64,000 nt of DNA from Ktedonosporobacter rubrisoli (GCF_004208415.1 NZ_CP035758.1:9982001-10046000), one strand, 5' to 3'. Numbered from the stretch's first letter, positions 11,438 to 20,466 are shown. Program-made: numbers and translations. Notes: generated by a model not told the origin, from the sequence alone.

Positions 11438-11661
11438 TATATGATCCTGCCTTTCTTGTGGCCGGCGGAGCTGTGATGGTTTACATCAGGCAGCGTGTAC
11501 ATGCGGATGTTGGGTAGTACAGTCTTTGTCTGAGTAGAGGTGACGCTAAAAATGCGTGTGCATCTCCTGTTAATCAGGTAAAGATGCTGTAGGCTATGCT
11601 TCTTGCTGGTTGATGTGTGATGCCAGCCTTTCCTACGTGTGTACTGATGGATAACGTTCAT
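11437..11661 (-). CDS. possible small protein upstream of H-NOX gene
   Basis: 74-residue open frame starting at ATG 11661 after GGGGGAG, and ending in TAATG so that its stop overlaps the H-NOX start. The product is basic and His/Ser/Thr-rich, with no recognisable domain, signal or membrane segment. The position and Shine-Dalgarno match suggest it may be translated, perhaps as a coupling leader, but the composition is unlike a folded protein. Confidence 0.3.
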   Translation of the reverse strand: MNVIHQYTRRKGWHHTSTSKKHSLQHLYLINRRCTRIFSVTSTQTKTVLPNIRMYTLPDVNHHSSAGHKKGRII

Positions 11662-12205
11662 GTGCTCTCCCCCTTAGTAATTGGTAGTTACCTCAGGAGA
11701 AAAAGTATATTCTATAAGGCGAACTGATACAAAATTTTAGGTAATAGTGTCTATAACCTATTAAGTAGTAACCAGTACTGAAGTACAGATGAGCTATTAG
11801 TCCCCGGTGTAATAAAATGCAATAGTTGCATAAATGTGAGAAAAGTAAAAACAAGTATGAATCTTGACCTATACAATCAATGCGCTGGAATAGTATTTTT
11901 AATATCGGGCCTGTGAGGAAGCTTTAGGATCTTCTGTAAATATTGCATGCTTTTGATGAGAAAGAGGATAGAGTGTTATTCGGCTCTTGTTATGCCATAC
12001 CGCTCTTCGAATGACTAGTAAATAGTTTTAGCAAGCAAAATGCTTTGCTGCCCCAAAACTGCTCTGAATATGAAAAATAAGGCAAAATTCTAGAATATTC
12101 TAAAAGTTAGAATATCTAGAGTTCCAATTCTTACTATATTCGATGTGACTGGTCCGCTAGCATCCTATCAGCAAGCTTGAAGAATTAGCTACTTTTGAGG
12201 ATTTC
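11662..12205. other. 544-base A+T-rich intergenic region upstream of the H-NOX operon
   Basis: No gene seen. Clearly more A+T-rich than the surroundings. It presumably contains the promoter of the minus-strand H-NOX operon and the 3' end of the convergently placed sequence. Its most distinct element is the inverted repeat at 12089-12120. Confidence 0.5.
12089..12120. repeat. A+T-rich inverted repeat
   Basis: Left arm 12089-12103 (TCTAGAATATTCTAA) and right arm 12107-12120 (TTAGAATATCTAGA) are complementary apart from one missing base, with a three-base loop. It lies 86 bases past the stop of the minus-strand PPOX gene and could be a hairpin or a protein-binding site. Confidence 0.55.
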
Positions 12206-12637
12206 CTAAAAGCCGCGAATGCTCGACGGACGGATGCGCAAGGTCACCGGATAGAGTTGCGCAAAGTTTTCGGCCGTGCCGAAGGAGCGTTTGATCAATG
12301 CCGCATATTTTTCCACGAAGGGTTGATGCTGATGCGCTGGTGGATCGTTACTGAACTCAGCGTTGCCAGTAAGCACGATGATATCTCTCCCCTCTTTAGT
12401 TCCATTAAAGTTGAGTGAGACCCGTGGATTAGCGCGTATATGCGCCTCACGTTTAGCATTGATCTTGCTATAAATCAGGATGCTCTGATCTTGCTCATCC
12501 CACCAGAACCACACAGGCGCTGGTTGTGGAGTTCCTTTGCTATCTACAACTGTCAGCCAGATAATTATCTCCTCCTGGAGTCGTTGGGCAACCCGCTCTC
12601 CAAAGGGAGTGGCCTTATCGGGAAGCTGAAATGGCAT
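12206..12637 (-). CDS. PPOX-class F420/FMN-dependent enzyme (Rv3369-like)
   Basis: 143-residue split-barrel protein of the pyridoxamine-phosphate-oxidase superfamily. Motifs fit the TIGR03667-type F420-dependent subgroup: WLTVVDSKGTPQPAPVWFWW near the N-terminus, the dimer/cofactor segment SKINAKREAHIRANPRVSL, and a C-terminal RIRPSSIRGF. The family reduces or binds small substrates using deazaflavin or flavin; the substrate is unknown. Single-gene unit, AAGGA upstream of ATG 12637. Confidence 0.82.
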   Translation of the reverse strand: MPFQLPDKATPFGERVAQRLQEEIIIWLTVVDSKGTPQPAPVWFWWDEQDQSILIYSKINAKREAHIRANPRVSLNFNGTKEGRDIIVLTGNAEFSNDPPAHQHQPFVEKYAALIKRSFGTAENFAQLYPVTLRIRPSSIRGF

Positions 12638-12849
12638 TGTATCTTTATCCTTTCATTAATGCATTATTTCCATAACCTGGAAACACCAGAAAGTATGGGT
12701 TTCTACGTGATAGAACAGCGAATATCCATGATTTCTTCCAACCTGGCGTATGTTCATGGATTGCCAAAGATAAGCAAGTCTGCATAAGCCGCATAAATCG
12801 CATCTACTATCGGTTTTTAGGCAGATGTATCCTCGCTAGTTGGACAGGA

Positions 12850-13599
12850 TTAGAGAAGATCCCCCTTAGCTCTATATTTTTTGATTCGCTCCCTCTCACT
12901 TTTTACAAGCTTGCGGTTCTTGGCTGAAAGGAACCAGGTGGCCGGATGCCATTCTTCGGTGTCGGCGTGGTAGTTGATGATCTCGATGTTATGAGCTTGA
13001 AAGACTTTCGCGAAGGTCAAATAAGTTCTCAGTTGGTGAAACGGCGAGGTAATAAGTATGATGCGTTGCATATGATATTTTTTGAGGATATTAAGGGTAT
13101 ATTCCGCATTCTCTCGGGTATGCAGAGATTCATCTTCAACAAGAATAACATCTTGCGGGATGTCCATTTTAATAGCCTGGTCTCGTATGTAAGCAGCTCC
13201 CAGACTTGTATCGCATATTTTTGCCGCGATAGGAATATAATTTTCTTCAATTCGTTTATTTTTACACGCTGCTTGCAGCTCTTCGAGAGGAACAAGTGTT
13301 GCCTTATCTGTAGATTTAGCGCTAAATTTGCCACTTGCAATGAGTATAGGAGCCCAGCCCTTTTTATAGAGATTGGCAGCTGTACGTATTTTACCTTCCA
13401 AAAACTTTATATTGCCCCTGGTCCCCGTGAGGACAACGAGAGCATCAGCCTTTCTTAACCTATCTTTTAAGGCAAACTGTTTACCCTTGAGGAAGAATAT
13501 AAGCCATAAAAGCAGCGGCACCAGTATTGCGCTACCGATCTTTTTTAGAGTATTCTTCGCCTGTATTATATGGAGAGAGCCACGTTTCGAGTTGAGCAA
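12850..13599 (-). CDS. YdcF/ElyC/SanA-family (DUF218) envelope protein
   Basis: 249 residues. One N-terminal transmembrane segment (about 20-40) is followed by the DUF218 Rossmann-like domain: ADALVVLTGTRGN, then a kinase-like ordered set LIASGK, EDESLHTRENAEY, and ILITSPFHQLR. Members are linked to envelope or peptidoglycan precursor handling in other bacteria, but the biochemical reaction is not established. The start is TTG 13599 (GGAGTGGGG upstream). Single gene between a PPOX gene and tmRNA. Confidence 0.8.
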   Translation of the reverse strand: MLNSKRGSLHIIQAKNTLKKIGSAILVPLLLWLIFFLKGKQFALKDRLRKADALVVLTGTRGNIKFLEGKIRTAANLYKKGWAPILIASGKFSAKSTDKATLVPLEELQAACKNKRIEENYIPIAAKICDTSLGAAYIRDQAIKMDIPQDVILVEDESLHTRENAEYTLNILKKYHMQRIILITSPFHQLRTYLTFAKVFQAHNIEIINYHADTEEWHPATWFLSAKNRKLVKSERERIKKYRAKGDLL

Positions 13600-13745
13600 T
13601 ATTTGTACCCCACTCCAAGACAGCTAGGAAGATGAATTAAAAGGGCACTTCTTACGAGATATAGCTTTATGCGAGCCGGTAGCGACTCGCGTTGGTCAGG
13701 CCTGAGCTGTCAATAAACTGTCAATTAGCTAAGAGTATAGATGAG

Positions 13746-13788
13746 AGAAAAAAGAAACCCGCTTGTGAAGCCGATCCACAAGCGGGTT
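13746..13788 (-). terminator. rho-independent terminator of tmRNA
   Basis: Reading leftward, a perfect 12-base stem (AACCCGCTTGTG / CACAAGCGGGTT, 13788-13777 and 13767-13756) with a nine-base loop is followed by TCTTTTTT. It starts four bases beyond the mature CCA end of tmRNA. Confidence 0.88.
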
Positions 13789-13791
13789 GTG

Positions 13792-14165
13792 TGGTGGAGA
13801 TGAGGGAGAGTTGAACTCCCTGTCCAACCGAACTTATCGGAGAATGTACTACAGGTTTAGTCAGCGTTTTTGCATTTCGCTAAGGCCTCCCACTGACAGG
13901 ATTCCTTAACGCTGGCCCTCTGGTCTTAGACAACGATTAGAAGGCGGTGGTCGTTATCGCACCTCGTGTGTATGACGCTCGCATCCGGCCCCACGAGAAA
14001 AAGCCGGGCGAACGACGCTTCACTGGTTATTAGGCAGCGAGAGCGAGTTGAGGTGTTGCTTGTTTATTGGCAACTATTGTTTTGTCGGTTGTTTAACGAG
14101 AGTGCATACCGACACCTCGACCTGCAATTCTTCAATCTGTCCGCCTGTCGAAACCCGACATCCCC
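13792..14165 (-). ncRNA. ssrA: transfer-messenger RNA
   Basis: A 374-base tmRNA that rescues stalled ribosomes with SmpB (encoded at 49273-49776). The 5' GGGGATG pairs with the 3' CATCTCC before the terminal ACCA, and the T arm GGACAGGGAGTTCAACTCTCC is visible. The resume sequence TAGTT precedes the tag reading frame 14071-14033, which encodes ANKQATPQLALAA followed by two TAA stops; the LALAA-type ending is the proteolysis signal. Open frames overlapping it on the plus strand are not genes. Confidence 0.95.
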
Positions 14166-14207
14166 AGATGAAGAAGTTATCAGGATTTTTATCTCCTGAT
14201 GGCCTGT

Positions 14208-14236
14208 ATTATATCACACAAGGTGTCGTAGAACAA
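14208..14236 (-). promoter_or_regulatory. ssrA promoter
   Basis: TTGTTC (14236-14231), 17-base spacer, TATAAT (14213-14208) on the minus strand. The -10 is about 43 bases from the mature 5' end, so the precursor would carry a short leader, which contains a small CAGGA/TCCTG hairpin and would be removed by RNase P. Confidence 0.75.
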
Positions 14237-14310
14237 GTGTCATTCTATTGTGCCAGGGCTATTTAATTTTCCTGTTTTGCCCCACCCACCCGCCCGAGAA
14301 GAAGGGAAAA

Positions 14311-14373
14311 TGGGGCACGCCCCATGCCCCGGCAGAGGACTGGCTGTCCTCTGATACCTGTCCCCCGGACAGG
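14311..14373. repeat. three consecutive GC-rich hairpins
   Basis: Three perfect short inverted repeats in 63 bases: TGGGG/CCCCA (14311-14324), GAGGAC/GTCCTC (14335-14351) and CCTGTCC/GGACAGG (14357-14373). They lie just downstream of the minus-strand thioesterase gene and upstream of the ssrA promoter; they may terminate the former and insulate the latter. No U-tract. Confidence 0.55.
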
Positions 14374-14407
14374 ATGCTCCTGCTTCTCTAAAAACTAAAT
14401 AGCCCTG

Positions 14408-14791
14408 CTATTGTGCTATTGTTTTCGCTAAAAAGCTCTGCAAGTTGACAATAAAGCGCTCGTGTTGTCCCTGACCGATTTTCCGGTACTCGTCATAAGC
14501 CTCGACCTTAAACACCAGGCGGCGCCTATCAATTTCTATAAGCTCTGCTGTAGCGCGCACGCGCTGGCCAACAGGAGTGGCAGCCAGGTGTTCTACATCA
14601 ACACGTGTACCAACCGTAACATCCCCTTCAGGCAACTCTTCAGCGACTGCGTGCCAGGCAGCATTTTCCATTAAGGAAATCATCATTGGTGTGGCAAATA
14701 CCTCAACGCCTCCGGCTCCCACTGCTGCAGCCGTATTGTTTGGGGTCACAAGAGTAGAGGCCTCACCTTTCATCCCTGGTCTCAAAGCCAT
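14408..14791 (-). CDS. FlK-type hotdog thioesterase
   Basis: 127-residue hotdog-fold thioesterase related to fluoroacetyl-CoA thioesterase. Thr34, Glu42 and His68 occur with exactly the spacing (8 and 26) of the FlK catalytic residues Thr42, Glu50 and His76. The sequence MENAAW carries the Glu, and DVEHLAATPVG carries the His. True FlK is a resistance enzyme, but most relatives hydrolyse unknown acyl-CoAs, so the substrate here is open. Good ribosome binding site AAAGGA before ATG 14791; appears monocistronic. Confidence 0.85.
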   Translation of the reverse strand: MALRPGMKGEASTLVTPNNTAAAVGAGGVEVFATPMMISLMENAAWHAVAEELPEGDVTVGTRVDVEHLAATPVGQRVRATAELIEIDRRRLVFKVEAYDEYRKIGQGQHERFIVNLQSFLAKTIAQ

Positions 14792-15022
14792 AGCAAATTC
14801 CTTTCTCGTTGCTGGTGTTGCTATTAGTATAACAAAGCTGGCACCGGCCCTATGCTTATAAGAGAAGTGAGCAGAAATATGGGTAATGATATAATGGGCA
14901 ACGAAGCAAAGCTATGTTCAGTAGGCGCCATTGCACTTAATAAGAACTGCTCTGCTTACACTATTTTATGGCATGTATGCCTGGATGCGTAAGAAATTAG
15001 TATTAGCGAAAGATTAAGAGTT

Positions 15023-15790
15023 GTGATGATCGCTAGAACACAGTATGTTGCCCACCGTGGTGGAGCTGAGCTTGCTCCTGAAAATACGCTGGCTGCTTTT
15101 CAAACAGCCCTGACCTTGCCGGTTGATGCTATCGAGCTTGATGTACATATGACGCGTGATGGTCAGACCCTCGTAATACATGATAATGTGCTGGAGAGAT
15201 GTACAGATGGGCAGGGAAATATACTCGACTTCGATTTTTCCCATCTACGCTCGCTCAATGCGGCTGCGCACTTCCCGGGTGGCTGGCCCGAGCGCCAGCA
15301 GATCCCAACCCTGCGGGAAGTGCTCGACCTGGCGAGAGGACGAGTTCAGGCCTATATCGAGATCAAGCCCAGCAAACATAATGGCGTTGTTGGCCGCTAT
15401 CCCAACATTGCTGAAACCGTGATCAAAGAGGTGCGCGATGCGGGCATGCTTAACGATGTGCTGGTTATTGCCTTTGATTGGGGCATGCTTGAGCTTGTGA
15501 AATCATTGGAGCCGGCGATCCAGGCAGGCGCGCTGGTTGACCTGGAAGTATGGGACCCGCAGGCTGAACATGCGCTGGATACACTCTTCAAGGGAGTCAA
15601 GCGGACCGGGTGCAGTTGGATTAATTTAAGCGAACGTCTCTTCACTGAGGATTTGCTTGAGGCTGTTCACTCAAGGGGATATAAGCTGGGTCTCTGGACA
15701 GTAGATGTTCTAGAGGATCTACGCCGCTTTGCCGCAGCCGGAGTCGATTCATTGACCAGCGATAGGCCAGACCTCTTTACCAAATTGTAA
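15023..15790 (+). CDS. glycerophosphodiester phosphodiesterase
   Basis: Hydrolyses glycerophosphodiesters to glycerol-3-phosphate and an alcohol. The 255-residue cytoplasmic protein (no signal peptide) has the GDPD core: HRGGAELAPENTLAAF with the catalytic His-Arg, ELDVHMTRDG with metal-binding Glu/Asp, and VIHD with the second catalytic His. UgpQ-like in size. Start is GTG 15023 or the next-but-one ATG 15026. Single gene; an inverted repeat at 15802-15844 follows. Confidence 0.92.
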   Translation: MMIARTQYVAHRGGAELAPENTLAAFQTALTLPVDAIELDVHMTRDGQTLVIHDNVLERCTDGQGNILDFDFSHLRSLNAAAHFPGGWPERQQIPTLREVLDLARGRVQAYIEIKPSKHNGVVGRYPNIAETVIKEVRDAGMLNDVLVIAFDWGMLELVKSLEPAIQAGALVDLEVWDPQAEHALDTLFKGVKRTGCSWINLSERLFTEDLLEAVHSRGYKLGLWTVDVLEDLRRFAAAGVDSLTSDRPDLFTKL

Positions 15791-15801
15791 GTTCGTAAGC
15801 C

Positions 15802-15844
15802 TTGTGACAGTGGGGCCGGTCGTGCGGTTCGTTCACTGCCACAA
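15802..15844 (+). terminator. possible terminator after glycerophosphodiesterase gene
   Basis: Arms TTGTGACAGTG (15802-15812) and CACTGCCACAA (15834-15844) pair with one mismatch around a 21-base loop, followed by a modest T-rich tract (TTTATCTTCTTTT). Weak as an intrinsic terminator but well placed. Confidence 0.4.
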
Positions 15845-15965
15845 TGGCTGGCTTTATCTTCTTTTGCTGTATAAGCCTGTGTCCATTTTAGCGCGTTATC
15901 CGTTCTAAATTAGACAGTTGAGAGGGGTAAAGGTACCAAGGCTCTGTGGGTTTGAATGTACTGTA

Positions 15966-15974
15966 TGCTATAAT
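15966..15974 (+). promoter_or_regulatory. extended -10 promoter of the glycosyltransferase operon
   Basis: TGCTATAAT, a perfect extended -10 element, 68 bases upstream of the glycosyltransferase start. No good -35 is visible, as is common for extended -10 promoters. Confidence 0.55.
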
Positions 15975-16041
15975 ATGCGCCAGTCAGAAGCGATGGGCGA
16001 TTACTCTATTTAGCAAGGTTGTGCGTGGAGAATAAGAAGGT

Positions 16042-17052
16042 ATGCAACAGACAGAAATGCCAGTTAAAATTACAGAATCGGCGTCACTCATCCCAACATC
16101 TTCATCACAGGAAATTGCTTTATCATTTGTTGTACCTGTAATGAATGAGCAGCAGAGTGTGCGTATCCTCTTTGAAAAACTATCAGCGCAAATTGAACAA
16201 CTTGGAAAAAGTTATGAAGTGATATTTGTAGACGATGGGAGTACTGATAATACCTTCGAAGAGTTGCGAAAATTGCACAGTGAGTATTCAGGCATTGTGC
16301 GTGTTGTGCGCTTCCGCAGGAATTTTGGCAAAACTCCTGCTCTCGTGGCTGGATTTGAGCATAGTCGCGGGAACGTTGTCTTTACTATGGATGGCGATTT
16401 ACAGGATGACCCTGAAGAGATCCCCAATTTTCTTGCTAAACTTGACGAAGGGTATGATCTGGTCACAGGTTGGAAATTCCCGCGTCTTGATCCAATCTCT
16501 AAAACCTTTCCCTCGCGTATTTTTAATGGGCTAGTCAACCTGATGACGGGCATTCGCCTCCATGATATCAATAATGGCTTTAAGGCCTACCGTCGTGAAG
16601 TAATTGAAGATCCGCATTTGAAGTTATATGGCGATTTTCACCGTTTCGTGCCAGTGATGGCCCACTGGCGCGGCTATCGCGTCGCAGAAATTAAGGTACG
16701 GCATCATCCACGCAAGTTTGGCTCTTCGAAGTTTGGCGCGCGGCGTTTTGCTCGTGGCTTGATCGATTTGCTGAATGTACTTTTTCTGACGACATTTTTG
16801 CGCACCCCACTACGACTCTTTGGGCCACTTGGTTTCTGGACGTTACTGTTTGGCATCCTGATCGATGCTTTTGTGGTTGTGCGTAAGATTTTCTTCAATC
16901 AGGCTATTCATGATCAGCCTCTGCTCTTTGTAGGTATCTTGTTAATGATCTTTGGTGTACAGTTCATTTTGACAGGTCTGCAAAGTGAGATGATTCGACA
17001 CTATGCATTCCAGCGCGGCGAAGAGTATAGTATCAAGCAGGAACTTGATTAA
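16042..17052 (+). CDS. family 2 glycosyltransferase (polyprenyl-phosphate sugar synthase type)
   Basis: 336 residues. The GT-A domain (about 25-250) shows VVPVMNEQQS, the nucleotide-binding VDDGSTDNT, and the metal-binding TMDGDLQDDPEEI; two transmembrane helices follow (about 255-325). This layout matches DPM1/GtrB/ArnC-like enzymes that transfer a sugar from a nucleotide donor to polyprenyl phosphate at the inner membrane face. Its stop overlaps the start of the next gene, a predicted flippase-like membrane protein, so the two probably act in sequence on lipid-linked sugars. Confidence 0.9.
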   Translation: MQQTEMPVKITESASLIPTSSSQEIALSFVVPVMNEQQSVRILFEKLSAQIEQLGKSYEVIFVDDGSTDNTFEELRKLHSEYSGIVRVVRFRRNFGKTPALVAGFEHSRGNVVFTMDGDLQDDPEEIPNFLAKLDEGYDLVTGWKFPRLDPISKTFPSRIFNGLVNLMTGIRLHDINNGFKAYRREVIEDPHLKLYGDFHRFVPVMAHWRGYRVAEIKVRHHPRKFGSSKFGARRFARGLIDLLNVLFLTTFLRTPLRLFGPLGFWTLLFGILIDAFVVVRKIFFNQAIHDQPLLFVGILLMIFGVQFILTGLQSEMIRHYAFQRGEEYSIKQELD

Positions 17053-18143
17053 TGCAGATGGCAACCCTCAAAAAGGTGGGCAAGCGTCTCCTACAGTTCG
17101 GCTTGCCTCTGCTTGTTCTGGTCGTGTTTGTCTACTATGTAAGACGCGATTGGGATAAGTTAACAGCATATACATTCCGGTGGGACCCCTGGCTGCTCCT
17201 TGTAGCTTTTCTGGGTTTTCTCCTTCAGGAAATATCCTTTGGCTTTATCTGGCGGGCAATACTGGCGCGGCTAGGTTCACAGCTTGATTTGCGCACAAGT
17301 TTGCGTATCTATCTGGCCTCGGAGTTTGTGCGCTATATTCCCGGAAACGTGTGGCATGTGCTCACGCGTGTATTGTGGGCTGGCAAGCGAGGTGTGCCTC
17401 GCCCAGTCGCTTTTGCCAGCATGGTAGTGGAATTAATTACGAAGCTGGCGGCCGGGGTGCTGATATTTGCCCTGAGTCTTCTATTCTGGCCCGATATAGG
17501 TACGGTAAGCAACCTGCTTCATGGAACTCCAATCGTGATGGGCCTTGGCGTGATTACCATATTTGCGCTTGTAGTTATTTTGCATCCGCGTGTGCTTGGT
17601 GGTCTCTTAAACTTTGCCTTGCGGATATTGAAGCGCGAGCCAGTGCTGCTGACTCTGCGCTATAGCGATATTCTGCTCATCACGCTGGCCTGGATGGCGA
17701 GCTGGTTTGTCGCTGGCTGTGGTTTCTATATGATGCTACTGGCGCTCTGGCCTGGCGTGCCGTTGCTCGCTTTACCTATTTGTATCGGTATTTATGCGAT
17801 GGCTTGGGATGTTGGCTTTGTCAGCTTTATTACTCCCGGCGGCTTAGGCTTCAGAGAAGGGGCAATTGTTGGCTTATTCGCCCTGGCCTTACCCATTGTG
17901 CCGGTAAGCTTAGCCACGATTCTGGCTATACTCTCGCGCTTTGTCTCGACCATTGCAGAGCTGGTTTGTGTGGGCATTGCGTATATGGGTGGTGGCAGGC
18001 AGATGCGCGAGGTACAGCAAGAGCAAGCAAAACAACCATCTTCATCACTATCATCTTCCACAGTTGAAAATAGTAGCACTGATATACCGATAACTGAGAC
18101 TCCCGAGCAAGTTGGTATAGAAGGCGGTATAGGAAATGATTAG
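17052..18143 (+). CDS. flippase-like integral membrane protein (LPG-synthase TM / UPF0104 family)
   Basis: 363 residues with about eight transmembrane helices and the family segment GNVWHVLTRV, plus SFITPGGLGFREG near the C-terminal third, typical of the lysylphosphatidylglycerol-synthase membrane domain. It lacks the cytosolic aminoacyltransferase domain. The last about 50 residues form a Ser/Gln-rich tail. Overlap with the genes on both sides (one base and eight bases) places it firmly in an envelope glycolipid operon; flipping of lipid-linked sugar is an inference from that context. Confidence 0.85.
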   Translation: MQMATLKKVGKRLLQFGLPLLVLVVFVYYVRRDWDKLTAYTFRWDPWLLLVAFLGFLLQEISFGFIWRAILARLGSQLDLRTSLRIYLASEFVRYIPGNVWHVLTRVLWAGKRGVPRPVAFASMVVELITKLAAGVLIFALSLLFWPDIGTVSNLLHGTPIVMGLGVITIFALVVILHPRVLGGLLNFALRILKREPVLLTLRYSDILLITLAWMASWFVAGCGFYMMLLALWPGVPLLALPICIGIYAMAWDVGFVSFITPGGLGFREGAIVGLFALALPIVPVSLATILAILSRFVSTIAELVCVGIAYMGGGRQMREVQQEQAKQPSSSLSSSTVENSSTDIPITETPEQVGIEGGIGND

Positions 18144-20466
18144 TGCAGCCTGGCGTAAACGTTTTTCGATCCTACGCAATCGGCTCTATCTCTATCCTGC
18201 CCCTGAGCCTATGGCTCATACGCGCTCATTCTGGCTTGCTATGGGGCTTGTCAGTCTGGCCGTGCTCTTATTCAGTGGCTTCTTCATTTTTTATCTGCTT
18301 AGTGGACATAATGCCTACCTCACTAATGCTGAGGATCTAGGCATTATGGATCAGGCTATATGGAATACTGCGCATGGGCATATGTTGCATCAAACAATAT
18401 GCAACATCCTGCATGATACAAACTGCTATAGTCAGGACGGTATTACACGTTTTGCTATTCATTTTGAACCTATTCTATTTCCAATATCATTGCTCTATCT
18501 CATCTGGCCGGACCCAGGGACGTTAATAGTCTTGCAGACTCTAGTAGTGGCGGCCGGGGCCTATCCCGCGTTCTGGCTGGCTCGTTTGCGGCTGCGTAAC
18601 GAATGGGCCGGTGTGGTTATTGCGCTTGTCTATTTGCTCTATCCGGCGCAACAGCAGGCGACAGTCTATGATTTCCATGCCGTAACTTTTACGGCATCCC
18701 TTCTTCTCTTTGCGCTCTATTTCATGTATACTCGCAAGACGGTATGGCTGTTTGTTTTCGCTATTCTTGCCATGGCATGTAAGGAAGAGATACCACTGGT
18801 TGTAACAATGTTTGGCTTATGGTCCATGGTCTTTCAGCGGCGCTGGCGTAGCGGGCTTGGTCTTGTTTTCCTCGGACTGATCTGGTTCTTGATAGCCTAT
18901 TTCTTGATTCCCCGCTACTTTAGCCCTACTGGCCATCCTTTGCTGGTTGGACGTTATAGCGATGTTGGCTTGGGCAAGGGACCTGTGCAGATGGTTGTTA
19001 ATATTATTAGCCATCCCAAAGCTTTTTGGGATGAGTATGTCTGGCAACCTGATCGACAGGCTTACTTGCACATCCTTTTTTCGCCGGGGGGCTATATTCC
19101 ACCTCTTAAGTTTCTGAAATGGTGGCCTCCGATCTACCTCGTCCTGTTCGCACCCTGGATACTTGTTCTGGCTTTGCCGACGCTGGCCGCTAACATGTTG
19201 AGCTCATATGAACAGATGTATTCAGGCCTCTTCCAGTATAATGCTGAAATAGTTCCAGTCTTGATCTTCTCTTGCATCGAGGCTATAGTTCTGATTTTGT
19301 GGCTGGTGCAGATGCTCTTTGCCTGGTTAAACTCAAGACAAGCCCATAAAATCCAGAGCGAAGTCTCACACGTAGAAGAGCATACTTTACCGCTCATTCA
19401 GCGCAACGCGCGCTGGGTCCATACCTTCCTGTTGGCAGCGTTAGCTATTCTGGTCCTTTTTAGTGCTGTGCGAGCCGATTATACATTTCATGGCAATATG
19501 CCTTTTTCTAAAGGATTCCAGTGGCCGGAGGCCACACCCCATACGGCATTGGCTGAACATTTTATTGCCATGATTCCTGCTGACGCTTCAGTCTCGGCAC
19601 AATCAAAGCTTGTGCCGCACCTGAGTCACCGAACTAGCGTCTACCTTTTCCCTTATGGTGATGGCCTGGCCAAGCATAGTGGAAGTATCAAGACTGAGAA
19701 TTTCAAGGCCGACTACATTTTCCTTGATGTGACTGGTGATGTCTATCCTTTCTACGGATCTCCTGATTATATTTATGAAGTGAAGAGCGTGCTGCTTAGT
19801 GGGAATTATGGTATTGTGGCTGCCCAGGATGGCTATCTGTTGCTGAAACAAGGCTTAAATCCTCCCAGCACCTCTCAGTATTCTACTGTACAGCCAGGAG
19901 CAGGAGTTGATACCATGCAGGTCTTGCCCAACTTGCCTGAGAATTTCTGCTCTAATATCTATACTTCTCCCGATAAGGTGCCCGATCCGCATATGCAGGT
20001 CTCTTTTAGCGCGCCGGAAGGAAAGAATATAGATCTGCTTGGCTTCAGTGTTGGTGCTCCGGATACATTTAGTCATAGTGGCGGCTATATGTCTGTTGCC
20101 ACTTACTGGCGCATCTCGGCCCCAATCACTTCTGCGTTACAAGTTTTGTTCATTATGGAAGGAAGCGATGGGCGAGAATACTTTGCTAGTACCGATGTGC
20201 CTTCTCTGCTCTGGTGCCAGACGAATATGTGGCAGCCAGATAAGGTGATCCGGCTGGAGAGCAGGGTTTTTGGCTTACAGCGCAGCCATGTCCCAAACGG
20301 GCTAGCACATATTTCCGTCGCTCTTTTGCCAATGGCGCAACCGTCTAGTAAAATAATGGATATACATGCTAGGCTTCCGTTGCATGTTGTGAACGTACCA
20401 GGCACGGTCTCGCCCACTGACGGTACTAATGCACTACAATTAAAGTCTATGACTCTTGTGCCGTAG
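18136..20466 (+). CDS. DUF2079 polytopic membrane protein
   Basis: 776 residues with about ten to twelve membrane segments in the first 430 residues, and an extracytoplasmic C-terminal region. The N-terminal motif NAEDLGIMDQAIWNTAHG is the hallmark of DUF2079 proteins, which have a GT-C glycosyltransferase-like topology. It probably uses a lipid-linked sugar donor made by the preceding genes to glycosylate a surface product; the acceptor is unknown. Overlaps the previous gene by eight bases. AGGAA precedes the ATG. Confidence 0.85.
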   Translation: MISAAWRKRFSILRNRLYLYPAPEPMAHTRSFWLAMGLVSLAVLLFSGFFIFYLLSGHNAYLTNAEDLGIMDQAIWNTAHGHMLHQTICNILHDTNCYSQDGITRFAIHFEPILFPISLLYLIWPDPGTLIVLQTLVVAAGAYPAFWLARLRLRNEWAGVVIALVYLLYPAQQQATVYDFHAVTFTASLLLFALYFMYTRKTVWLFVFAILAMACKEEIPLVVTMFGLWSMVFQRRWRSGLGLVFLGLIWFLIAYFLIPRYFSPTGHPLLVGRYSDVGLGKGPVQMVVNIISHPKAFWDEYVWQPDRQAYLHILFSPGGYIPPLKFLKWWPPIYLVLFAPWILVLALPTLAANMLSSYEQMYSGLFQYNAEIVPVLIFSCIEAIVLILWLVQMLFAWLNSRQAHKIQSEVSHVEEHTLPLIQRNARWVHTFLLAALAILVLFSAVRADYTFHGNMPFSKGFQWPEATPHTALAEHFIAMIPADASVSAQSKLVPHLSHRTSVYLFPYGDGLAKHSGSIKTENFKADYIFLDVTGDVYPFYGSPDYIYEVKSVLLSGNYGIVAAQDGYLLLKQGLNPPSTSQYSTVQPGAGVDTMQVLPNLPENFCSNIYTSPDKVPDPHMQVSFSAPEGKNIDLLGFSVGAPDTFSHSGGYMSVATYWRISAPITSALQVLFIMEGSDGREYFASTDVPSLLWCQTNMWQPDKVIRLESRVFGLQRSHVPNGLAHISVALLPMAQPSSKIMDIHARLPLHVVNVPGTVSPTDGTNALQLKSMTLVP

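Noticed and set aside
13966..14266. Two plus-strand open frames
   Set aside because: They lie on tmRNA and its promoter, on the opposite strand.
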